Of a stretch of DNA of 5,699 nucleotides, positions 1 through 5,699 are shown in pieces. Origin of the DNA: Candidatus Krumholzibacteriia bacterium (GTDB taxonomy: Bacteria; Krumholzibacteriota; Krumholzibacteriia; LZORAL124-64-63). The stretch lies in contig DAOWLV010000235.1 in NCBI GenBank assembly GCA_030643455.1, forward strand, positions 1 to 5,699, given 5' to 3'. Numbering within the stretch: the stretch's first letter is position 1; every line of letters begins with the position of its first letter. A program made the translations under genes and the position numbers. Under the pieces are notes generated by a model. The model was not told the DNA's origin, ran no database searches, and saw nothing but the letters and a program-made list of their open reading frames with translations.

Positions 1-140
1 CCACGGTCTTGCCAGGCGCCATAGTTTTCATTCGGGATATCCTTCCAGATCTTTTCATCAATTGGTCCGGTGTCCTGCAGTTGAAGCAGTCGCCCGAACC
101 CATGGGTCGATACCACGCTTAACCAATGAGCTACTGACAA
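1..140 (-). CDS. possible partial ORF at left edge, strand uncertain
   Basis: This frame is open from just after a TAA (143-141) to the left edge. It reads like a soluble protein, with a stretch IDEKIWKDIPNENYG, and most codons are common ones. First codon positions are modestly purine-rich, as in real genes. It has no ATG; the only start codons are TTG at 140 and GTG at 116, and neither has a clear Shine-Dalgarno site. The codon-aligned opposite frame (plus strand, codons from base 3, stop TAA at 120-122) also looks protein-like (IVFIRDILPDLF) and would be the C-terminal end of a gene needing no start here. A third option is an ATG at 31 on the minus strand, preceded by GGAAGGA at good spacing, but its codons are poor. 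I do not recognise a family. The stretch could also be a gene remnant. Confidence 0.25.
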   Translation of the reverse strand, partial: MSVAHWLSVVSTHGFGRLLQLQDTGPIDEKIWKDIPNENYGAWQDR

Positions 141-172
141 TTAGGTATCAGAATACCACATTCCCAGGATTC

Positions 173-194
173 CCGGTGGGATATTCCCAGCCGG
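173..194. repeat. short hairpin with TAT loop
   Basis: CCGGTGGGA (173-181) pairs with TCCCA and CCGG (185-189 and 191-194) around a three-base TAT loop, with one bulged G at 190. This gives nine base pairs. Neither side is followed by a T-run, so it is not a standard terminator. TTCCC also occurs three times nearby (from 161, 170 and 184). Its role is unknown. Confidence 0.4.
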
Positions 195-319
195 TCCGTC
201 AGGTATGGCAAGGCAAGTCTGGAACCGAAGTGGAGAAAAGGAGGGATTTGTTTTTAACTTGTTGAATAGAATACAATTAACGAATTCGTGGTGCGGGTCG
301 TTCGGCCTTGGTACCAGTT

Positions 320-387
320 CGGGTGTGCGTTTCCATGAACAGATCCGAAATTTTGGATACCGTCCCATCCATGAAAAGGCACACCCG
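320..387. repeat. imperfect 18-bp inverted repeat enclosing a palindrome
   Basis: The arms at 320-337 and 370-387 match as reverse complements at 16 of 18 positions, including an uninterrupted nine-base end (CGGGTGTGC / GCACACCCG). The 32-base loop holds a second near-perfect palindrome at 343-358 (ATCCGAAATTTTGGAT, one G-T wobble). The structure starts 45 bases beyond the metallopeptidase stop codon, so it could fold at the 3' end of that transcript as a terminator or RNA-stabilising element. No T-run follows it in the minus direction. It could also be a dispersed intergenic repeat or a remnant of a small mobile element. Confidence 0.5.
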
Positions 388-431
388 CCTGATCGTCCCA
401 ATAAGGTGCTCGCAGTAACCATCCTCCAGGA

Positions 432-2135
432 CTACTTGATCAAACTGACCTTGTTAACGGCCACCAGGGCGCCATCGATCTCGACACTCGCAAAGTACAT
501 CCCCGACGGTAACCCTTGCGCGTTCCAGGTGAAGTGATGCTCGCCGGCGGCCATCCGGCCTTCCTGCAATACGGCCACCAGCCGGCCCCGGCTATCGTGC
601 ACCAGCAGGCGGGTTTGTCCTGCTGTCGGCAATCGGAAGCTGAGCTCCGTTGAAGGATTGAACGGGTTGGGCCAGGAACGCAACGTCACTTCCCGGCCCG
701 GCAGATCCGGTACGGGAGAGACATCCAGGTCCACACTGTAGAGGTACGAACCTGCCGCAGTGGGGTAGACGTTCGCCACGCAGAAGATCGTTTCGTCATA
801 TCCTGCGGCGGCGGCAAAGGTCAAAGTGCCGTCATTCAGTTCGTCCAGTGGCAGGCTTTCGACCAGGGTCGGCAAGACTGGATCCAGGGCGATCACGTTG
901 ACGAGGAAATCCCGCGTGTCGGTGCCATTGAAAGTGAAGAAGGAGGTCGCGTCCATGTTGGTCAGGCGCACATATTCCCCGGCCCAGTACTGCACCGTGG
1001 CGGCGCCGCTGGCGGGAAGGGCGGTGTGTGTACGCCAGGGGTAGAACGGGGGCAGGCTATCCCCGGTGTACCCGTATTGTCCACTTTCCAGGCTCGGATC
1101 GTCCAGGTAGTTGGCGAGTGTCCAGTTGGCAAAAACCGTCTCGATGGGAACGGAATAACCCAGATCGATCAGTACCTGTTGGTATCCGCTCATGCCATTG
1201 GCGGGATGGTGGGTGACATCCCAGATCACCTGCTGGCCGCCGAACTGCTCATAGATGTACAGGGTCCACAGATAGGTCTGGATGTAGTCGGCCCAGGCGC
1301 CGCCCCAGTTGGTCAGGCTGTTGTCCGGGTTGGTGTTGAAGCTGGAGATGTTGTCCGGATGACCGAAGAGCCACATGGCCAGTTCGGCCAGGCCTTCGTC
1401 GGCCCAGGTGTCCTCGTTCTGGTCGGTGTTGAAATGGATCATGTGCTCGAACTCGTGGGCCGCCACGCCCAGCATGTAGTTGCCGCCCGGATCGCCGTTG
1501 TCCGTGGCCAGGTAGACCACGTCCGCTTCGTTGCTGGCCCAGGCCTGGCTGCCGTCGGGGTACTGGTCGAAAATCCAGAAATATCCGTCGGCCGCAATAT
1601 TGAACCGGTAATAGAGCAGGAAGATTCGCTCCTGCCCATCCAGGGGATTGGGCGGATCGCCGAAGTGTGACGTGTTCAGGTCCCAGATGCCCTGGTCCGG
1701 GAACTCGCCCACGCTCTGGTTGTCGAAATTGGCGACGATACGGTCGACGGCCGCCTGGTTCATGCCGGCCACATTCCACTCGTCGTCATCGACGATCACG
1801 AAGACGTTATCACCCATTCCGCGCACTGTGCAGGGCTTGAGTGTGGCGACGGGCATTCCGCCAAGATCCCAGATGTACCAGTCCCAGGTATCGCCCAGCT
1901 GAGGGTCCGCCGGTACGGACAGCATCGGACCGTTGTTGGGCGCCCACAGACCATCGGCCTCCAGGCGAGCCCGCGTCTCGGCGTAGGGCTCATCCGGTTG
2001 CGGCAACTTGTGGGTCAAACATTCGATGGCCCAGGTTGGTGAAGGCGCAAGCAGAAAAGTCAGCAGAATCACGGTCAGCAGCGCCAACCCCGGCCGAAGA
2101 AGCTGTGATGTGTGGCGTTGTCGAGTCCTGTTCAT
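432..2135 (-). CDS. secreted HExxH zinc metallopeptidase with C-terminal sorting domain
   Basis: A 567-residue exported protein that probably cleaves proteins or peptides outside the cell. Residues 1-36 form a signal peptide: Arg-rich start, Leu/Val-rich core, cleavage likely after PTWA. HEFEH (227-231) within GVAAHEFEHMIHF is the zinc-binding HExxH motif, with H227 and H231 as ligands and E228 as catalytic base. The following TWADEGLAELA supplies a likely third ligand, E247. This resembles gluzincin-type secreted peptidases such as the M30 (hyicolysin-like) and M6-like groups, but the exact family is unclear. Residues about 270-480 are less distinctive, rich in aromatic residues, Asn and Asp. 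Residues 482-567 are a FlgD-like/type IX-style tail opening with PNPFNPST (489-496) and ending KVSLIK. The ATG at 2135 follows GGGGAAGGA at eight bases, which fixes the start. The gene follows the beta-helix gene after 56 bases with no clear terminator, so co-transcription is likely. Confidence 0.88.
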   Translation of the reverse strand: MNRTRQRHTSQLLRPGLALLTVILLTFLLAPSPTWAIECLTHKLPQPDEPYAETRARLEADGLWAPNNGPMLSVPADPQLGDTWDWYIWDLGGMPVATLKPCTVRGMGDNVFVIVDDDEWNVAGMNQAAVDRIVANFDNQSVGEFPDQGIWDLNTSHFGDPPNPLDGQERIFLLYYRFNIAADGYFWIFDQYPDGSQAWASNEADVVYLATDNGDPGGNYMLGVAAHEFEHMIHFNTDQNEDTWADEGLAELAMWLFGHPDNISSFNTNPDNSLTNWGGAWADYIQTYLWTLYIYEQFGGQQVIWDVTHHPANGMSGYQQVLIDLGYSVPIETVFANWTLANYLDDPSLESGQYGYTGDSLPPFYPWRTHTALPASGAATVQYWAGEYVRLTNMDATSFFTFNGTDTRDFLVNVIALDPVLPTLVESLPLDELNDGTLTFAAAAGYDETIFCVANVYPTAAGSYLYSVDLDVSPVPDLPGREVTLRSWPNPFNPSTELSFRLPTAGQTRLLVHDSRGRLVAVLQEGRMAAGEHHFTWNAQGLPSGMYFASVEIDGALVAVNKVSLIK

Positions 2136-2191
2136 GATGAGATTCCTTCCCCAGAGGTTTTTAAAGGATCGTCCTCGAGATTGAACACAAT

Positions 2192-3520
2192 CTATTTTGC
2201 CAGTGTCATCTTCCTTGTCTCGATTTCATCATCGGATATGAGGCGGTACAGGTAGACACCGCTGGCCAGCTCGCGACCGTTACCGTCGCGGCCGTCCCAG
2301 GTGATGTGGTGCACACCGGCGGACAGGAACTCCCCGGCGATCAGGTCCCGGACCCGCCGTCCCCGCGCGTCGTAGATGAAGAGCGTGACGACTTCATTCC
2401 GCGCCAGCTCGAACGTGATCACCGTCCGCGGATTGAAGGGGTTGGGCTTGTTCTGGACCAACCGGGTCACAGGCGGCAGTCCGTTGTCAGCGGTGTCGTC
2501 CACGCCCGAAACCGGGTCGCAGCCCTGGCCCAGGGCGCCCATGAGGGTGTTGCAATCGTTGTTGGCCGGCAGACAGGGCGAGTCCGCGGCCAGGGTGAAG
2601 TCGGAGTTTTCCCAATCGCAGAAGTAGGGATGGACGGCGATGTTGCCGTCGATACCGGTCTGGTCCTGCGAAGTTCCGCCGTAACCCCCGCCCTCATTGC
2701 CGAAGACGTTGGAACAGATCAACCTGATCTCGCTGGGTGCCGAGGGGTTGTCGTAGGTGAAGATGCCCTCGCCGTCGAGACCGAAGGCGATGATGGAGTT
2801 CTCGACCACGATGTCCGGACAATCCACCGCCCAGATACCGGCGCCGAAGTGGGCTTCGTTGCCCACAAGGGTGCAGCCGACGACTCGCGGATTGGCACCG
2901 GTGCGGCAGAACAGCGCACCGCCCCAGACCAGCCCGTCGTTGCCCGCGATGACGCAGTTCTCAAGAAGCGGGGAAGAGGCGCGGCAGGCGATTCCTGCAC
3001 CGTCGACCGAACGGTTGCCGGCAACCAGGCAGCCTGTGATCACGACCTCGGCTCCCATGTCACAGGCGATACCCCCGCCTTCCATCTCTGCCTCGTTATC
3101 AACGATACGACAGTTTCTTACCTCGGCTAAAGCTGTCTTGATGAACAGGCCACCGGCCATCTGGCTGCCGGTCGTCTCCATGGTCGACAGGCCGCCGGTC
3201 AAGGTCAGGGCCTCGATCCGAACCAGTTCATCCAGATCGGAGCAGGTGATGACGCGGCCCTGTTGCTGGGCGTCGATGACCACATCCAAGGGATCGCCAG
3301 TGGCGCCGCGAAGACAGATTCCCGCAGAAATGACCAGATCGTGTTCCAGGTAAATACCGGGTGCCACAAGCAGGGTATCGCCGGTCATGGACACGGCCAG
3401 ACCTTCGGTAATTGTCGCTGCGTCGGCGGGAATGTGGATCGTGGTGGCGTGGGCCGGAGTGCAAACCAGGATGCCGAGAAGGACAGCCGTAACCATCTGG
3501 GGGGTGTGAGACCAGCGCAT
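2192..3520 (-). CDS. secreted right-handed beta-helix protein with C-terminal sorting domain
   Basis: A 442-residue exported protein. Residues 1-25 are a signal peptide with likely cleavage after AHA. The mature start TTIHIPADAATITEGL and the later GDTLLVAPGIYLEH are the usual entry to NosD/pectate-lyase-like parallel beta-helices. Six coils of about 25-28 residues follow: NCRIVDN (136), GCLVAGN (163), NCVIAGN (188), GCTLVGN (215), NSIIAFG (241) and CSNVFGN (269), most followed by GGGI or GAGI turns. Residues 293-335 (NIAVHPYFCDWENSDFTLAA and onward) are a typical cap of such proteins. Residues 357-442 are the sorting tail, with PNPFNPRT at 359-366 and the end RKMTLAK. Likely roles are surface adhesion or polysaccharide binding; no catalytic residues can be assigned. 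The ATG at 3520 follows AAGGGGG and is preferred over an internal ATG at 3496, which would lose the charged signal-peptide start. It is the first gene of a probable two-gene minus-strand operon, divergent from the propeller gene. Confidence 0.88.
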   Translation of the reverse strand: MRWSHTPQMVTAVLLGILVCTPAHATTIHIPADAATITEGLAVSMTGDTLLVAPGIYLEHDLVISAGICLRGATGDPLDVVIDAQQQGRVITCSDLDELVRIEALTLTGGLSTMETTGSQMAGGLFIKTALAEVRNCRIVDNEAEMEGGGIACDMGAEVVITGCLVAGNRSVDGAGIACRASSPLLENCVIAGNDGLVWGGALFCRTGANPRVVGCTLVGNEAHFGAGIWAVDCPDIVVENSIIAFGLDGEGIFTYDNPSAPSEIRLICSNVFGNEGGGYGGTSQDQTGIDGNIAVHPYFCDWENSDFTLAADSPCLPANNDCNTLMGALGQGCDPVSGVDDTADNGLPPVTRLVQNKPNPFNPRTVITFELARNEVVTLFIYDARGRRVRDLIAGEFLSAGVHHITWDGRDGNGRELASGVYLYRLISDDEIETRKMTLAK

Positions 3521-3589
3521 GGGATATCCCCCTTGGATGAAAGTCGGAAATTCTCAGCCTATCCAGATGATCAGGCGGAGTTTAGCGGG

Positions 3590-3598
3590 ATTCTATCA
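3590..3598 (-). promoter_or_regulatory. possible extended -10 promoter element for the beta-helix operon
   Basis: Read on the minus strand this is TGATAGAAT, a fit to the extended -10 pattern TGnTATAAT with one mismatch in the hexamer. It would start transcription around 3583, about 60 bases before the beta-helix ATG. No good -35 hexamer is visible at 16-18 bases. Promoter consensus in this lineage is not known from the sequence, so this is tentative. Confidence 0.3.
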
Positions 3599-3666
3599 CA
3601 TCGACTGCCGACAGTGGCCATTTCTTTGGACCGCAAGATGATTCGAATACCGCTGGTCCCTTAATG

Positions 3667-3675
3667 TGGTATCAT
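3667..3675 (+). promoter_or_regulatory. possible extended -10 promoter element for the propeller gene
   Basis: TGGTATCAT matches the extended -10 pattern TGnTATAAT with one mismatch in the hexamer. It would start transcription near 3682, leaving a leader of about 95 bases before the ATG at 3777. There is no recognisable -35 hexamer at the usual spacing. It mirrors the element at 3590-3598 on the other strand, as expected for a divergent promoter region. Confidence 0.3.
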
Positions 3676-3689
3676 TGAACTGGAAGGCT

Positions 3690-3706
3690 CAAAACGCTGG
3701 GTTTTG
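3690..3706 (+). other. perfect 6-bp stem-loop in the propeller gene leader
   Basis: CAAAAC (3690-3695) and GTTTTG (3701-3706) pair perfectly around a five-base loop, GCTGG. If transcription starts near 3682, this would fold at the very 5' end of the leader, where it might protect the mRNA. I cannot match it to a known riboswitch, and it is short enough to arise by chance. Confidence 0.3.
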
Positions 3707-3776
3707 CCCCTGGTCCTGCCGTTTAAGCCATCCGATTCAATCGCCGCACCGCGGGGGTCCCTGAGCTGGAAAGAAC

Positions 3777-5525
3777 ATGATGGATAGTTGCGCTCGCTTC
3801 CGTTCGGCCGGTATTTCCACCATATCAGTCTTGATCCTGATGATCTCGCTTTTCGCGGGCTCTGCCTCTGCCCAGCAGCACTTCGCCAACGTGACCAGCG
3901 CCGCAGGTATCGGTGGGCAAAATGGACTGGGACACGCTGTAGGCTGGTGCGACGTCGACAACGACGGTGATCAGGATCTTGCCTTCTCGAATCAGGACGG
4001 ATCGGATTTCTGGTTCTACCTCAACGACGGCGACGGCACGTTCACCAACTCGACCATACTCATGGGGCTGGGTCTGGCCAACGCATCAAAGATCCTGTGG
4101 GCCGAGTTGACCGGTGACGACCATGCCGACCTGTTGCTGACTTCCGGCGGCTGCCGCCTCTACCGTAACGACGAGGGGGCGTATTTCACCAACATCACCG
4201 CAGGTTCAGGGCTGTCAGGTTACCCCAAGGGCATCGCCGACATCGATGGCGACGGTCTGGCAGACGTGATCACCGACTCGAGCGATATTCTTCGCTGGCA
4301 TCGCAACCTGGGTGATGGTGCGTTCGACACCCCCCAGACCATCGGGTCCGCGCCCGACGCCTGGACCAGCGTCTGCTTCGACTACGACCTCGACGGTGAC
4401 AGCGACCTCTACATCGGTACCTACGGAAACAGCGCCAATCTTCTTTTCCAGAACCAGGGCGACGGCACGTTTGCCGAGGTCGGCGCCGCCGCCGGTGTGA
4501 ATTTCGCCTACGCCAGCCACGGTCTCACGGTCGGGGACTACGATAACGACGGCTGGCCGGATCTGTACGTGGGGGGTTACTCCTCCCAGCGCTGCCGCAT
4601 GTTTCGCAACAACGGCGACGGCACTTTCGACAACGTGACGGTGGCCGCCGGCCTGACCGCCTACCCCGACACCCGTACCGTCAGCTTCGTCGACTACGAC
4701 AACGACGGCTGGCTCGACATCTTCGCTTCCCATCACGATTTCTACTCGTACAGCAATGTGATGTGGCACAACCTGGGCGATGGCACGTTTGTCAATGTCT
4801 CGGTGGAGCTGGGCCTGTCGGGAGAGTGGATCGGCGACTACTTCGGCCTGGGCTGGGCCGACTATGACGCCGACGGCGCGGTCGACCTCTTCGCTGCCGG
4901 CCACATCGACAAGTATCGCCTGTTCCGGAACCTGAATTGCCCCGGAAATTACCTGAACGTCAACCTGGTCGGCAGCCAGTCCAATCGCAGCGCCCTGGGA
5001 GCCTGGGCCACCGCCTATGCCCGCGGCCAGTCGTGGACCCGGTTTGTCACCGCCGGAAGCGGCCGCCAGGACTTCGGCAGCCTGACCCTGAAATTCGGCC
5101 TCGCATCAAACACCGATGTCGACAGCCTGGTGATCCACTGGCCGAGTGGTGGGGTTCAACGCGTCGGTCCACTGCAGGCCAACCAGACCCTGGAAATTGT
5201 AGAAGATGGGGGAGCGAGTCCGGTTTCAGATGATTTGATCGGTCGGAAGCCGGGACTCGAACTGAGTTCCTCGCCCAACCCGTTCAACCCCATGACGACC
5301 CTTCGATTTCGTCTTCCCGATCAGGCCGGGTCCGTGCGGCTGGCAATCTACGACACACGCGGCCGCCTCATCCGGCGTCTGGATGTCGTTCGAAACGCGG
5401 ATTGGCAGACCATGGTCTGGAACGGCCGGACCGATGGAGGTGCCGCCACGCCGAGTGGACAGTACTTCGCGCGCCTGGATGTCGATGGGATCATCGAGGT
5501 GATCAAGCTTTCTCTCGTGAGGTGA
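3777..5525 (+). CDS. secreted FG-GAP/VCBS beta-propeller with ASPIC/UnbV domain and sorting tail
   Basis: A 582-residue exported protein of the CRTAC1-like class; the biochemical role of this class in bacteria is not established. Residues 1-32 are a signal peptide, likely cut after SASA. Seven propeller blades follow, each with a calcium-binding DxDxDGxxD loop: D59-D67, a degenerate one at E110-D118 (ELTGDDHAD), D155-D163, D202-D210, D254-D262, D306-D314 and D362-D370. They alternate with FRNxGDGTF-like strands (for example 276-284 and 330-338). Residues about 391-475 match the ASPIC/UnbV domain, including FGLAS and VDSLVIHWPSGGVQRV. Residues 495-582 are the sorting tail, with PNPFNPMT at 500-507 and the end IKLSLVR. 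A GGAAAG lies three bases upstream of ATGATG; the first ATG was chosen, though the second at 3780 is nearly equivalent. Its stop lies one base before the next gene, so the two are likely co-translated. Calcium-dependent adhesion or ligand binding at the cell surface is inferred. Confidence 0.92.
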   Translation: MMDSCARFRSAGISTISVLILMISLFAGSASAQQHFANVTSAAGIGGQNGLGHAVGWCDVDNDGDQDLAFSNQDGSDFWFYLNDGDGTFTNSTILMGLGLANASKILWAELTGDDHADLLLTSGGCRLYRNDEGAYFTNITAGSGLSGYPKGIADIDGDGLADVITDSSDILRWHRNLGDGAFDTPQTIGSAPDAWTSVCFDYDLDGDSDLYIGTYGNSANLLFQNQGDGTFAEVGAAAGVNFAYASHGLTVGDYDNDGWPDLYVGGYSSQRCRMFRNNGDGTFDNVTVAAGLTAYPDTRTVSFVDYDNDGWLDIFASHHDFYSYSNVMWHNLGDGTFVNVSVELGLSGEWIGDYFGLGWADYDADGAVDLFAAGHIDKYRLFRNLNCPGNYLNVNLVGSQSNRSALGAWATAYARGQSWTRFVTAGSGRQDFGSLTLKFGLASNTDVDSLVIHWPSGGVQRVGPLQANQTLEIVEDGGASPVSDDLIGRKPGLELSSSPNPFNPMTTLRFRLPDQAGSVRLAIYDTRGRLIRRLDVVRNADWQTMVWNGRTDGGAATPSGQYFARLDVDGIIEVIKLSLVR

Positions 5526-5526
5526 C

Positions 5527-5699
5527 ATGTTGTTGTGCCTTTTCCGGAAAGAGGTTGTTTTGTCCAGAGGCCTGATGCTGAGCTTGTTTTTGTGGCTGGC
5601 CATCTGTTCTGCGGCCGAGGGGCAGACCAGGGGCGATCTCATCGAGGACTTCGAATCCGGAACACCGGTTCTGGTCAGCTACCCGGATCAGGATCATGA
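5527..5699 (+). CDS. partial gene for a secreted protein of unknown function
   Basis: Only the first 57 codons are present; the frame is still open at the right edge. The N-terminus is a signal peptide whose hydrophobic core is LMLSLFLWLAIC, with likely cleavage after CSAA (residue 30). The mature part opens with a short charged linker and LIEDFESGTPVLVSYPDQD. A DFESG opening is often seen at the start of extracellular beta-sandwich or carbohydrate-binding regions, but too little is present to name a family. The cysteine is not preceded by a proper lipobox, so a lipoprotein is unlikely. The ATG lies one base after the upstream stop, with GAGG of the stop region acting as a close-spaced ribosome site, which suggests translational coupling. 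A TTG at 5560 (preceded by AGAGG) or an ATG at 5575 could be the true start. A C-terminal sorting tail beyond the window would fit the neighbours but cannot be seen. Confidence 0.72.
   Translation, partial: MLLCLFRKEVVLSRGLMLSLFLWLAICSAAEGQTRGDLIEDFESGTPVLVSYPDQDH
5550..5554 (+). promoter_or_regulatory. possible ribosome binding site for an alternative TTG start at 5560
   Basis: AGAGG ends five bases before an in-frame TTG. Starting there gives a more classical signal peptide (MSRG then a hydrophobic core) than the ATG at 5527, whose extra residues place hydrophobic LLCLF before the charged RKE. The site sits beside a perfect ten-base palindrome, TTTCCGGAAA (5541-5550). Confidence 0.3.

Larger units (their letters stand above)
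123..431. other. gene-free intergenic region with inverted repeats
   Basis: No convincing gene is seen here. The open frames on both strands have unnatural composition, do not resemble known domains and overlap each other. The region is more AT-rich than the neighbouring genes, especially at 244-290. It contains a hairpin at 173-194 and a larger imperfect inverted repeat at 320-387. It lies just downstream of the metallopeptidase stop codon, so it is probably the 3' flank of the minus-strand operon. No hairpin followed by a T-run, as in a classical intrinsic terminator, is visible on either strand. Confidence 0.5.

Noticed and set aside
141..422. Minus-strand open frame of 93 codons in the left intergenic region
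   Set aside because: The translation has no recognisable domain or signal peptide and an unnatural composition, there is no clear ribosome site, and it overlaps an equally long open frame on the plus strand.
205..537. Plus-strand open frame of 110 codons
   Set aside because: It runs antisense into the end of the metallopeptidase gene, which has strong domain support, and its own product resembles nothing known.
1026..1670. Long plus-strand open frame (214 codons) inside the metallopeptidase gene
   Set aside because: It is antisense to the zinc-site coding region; its Val/Gly-rich product is typical of a codon-biased shadow frame.
2136..2191. AGGA/TCCT mini-hairpin between the two minus-strand genes as a terminator
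   Set aside because: The stem is only four pairs and is followed by TTTAAAAA, not a T-run; it is too weak to call termination between the genes.
2306..3130. Long plus-strand open frame (274 codons) opposite the beta-helix gene
   Set aside because: Its composition is a mirror of the Gly/Asp-rich beta-helix codons, with no signal peptide or domain; the minus-strand gene explains the region fully.
3954..4890. Regularly spaced GACNNCGACGGC-like DNA repeats resembling a tandem repeat array
   Set aside because: The spacing and variation follow the protein-level DxDxDGxxD loops of the propeller blades, so they are coding repeats and not a CRISPR array or DNA satellite.
4215..4904. Minus-strand open frame (229 codons) opposite the propeller gene
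   Set aside because: The periodic Val-rich product is the antisense of the repeated Asp/Gly calcium loops, not a separate gene.

Overview
The window holds a compact cluster of exported-protein genes from a bacterium, probably a fairly GC-rich member of the Fibrobacterota-Chlorobi-Bacteroidota (FCB) superphylum or a related candidate phylum such as Krumholzibacteriota or Eisenbacteria. The main clue is that all three complete proteins end in the same kind of C-terminal module. It starts with a PNPFNPxT motif, continues as a FlgD-like/type IX-style sorting domain of about 80-90 residues, and ends on K or R. That tail is common in these lineages. The phylum is inferred, because no rRNA or marker gene is present.

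Layout: bases 1-140 carry an edge-truncated coding-like stretch whose strand cannot be settled. Bases 123-431 have no convincing gene and contain two inverted-repeat structures. Two minus-strand genes follow, a secreted HExxH zinc metallopeptidase (432-2135) and a secreted right-handed beta-helix protein (2192-3520). They lie 56 bases apart and are probably co-transcribed, beta-helix gene first. A 256-base divergent intergenic region (3521-3776) has an extended -10-like element facing each way. On the plus strand, 3777-5525 encodes a secreted FG-GAP/VCBS beta-propeller with an ASPIC/UnbV domain. One base after its stop, a further secreted protein begins (5527 onward) and runs off the right edge.

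All four right-hand genes begin with a Sec-type signal peptide, and the three complete ones share the C-terminal tail. The simplest reading is a set of cell-surface or extracellular proteins (a protease, a beta-helix adhesin or carbohydrate-binding protein, and a calcium-binding propeller) that cross the inner membrane by Sec and then use a common outer-membrane export or anchoring route. Nothing here encodes the export machinery itself. I see no CRISPR array, transposase, defence gene or confident RNA gene, and no clear evidence of a new multi-gene system.
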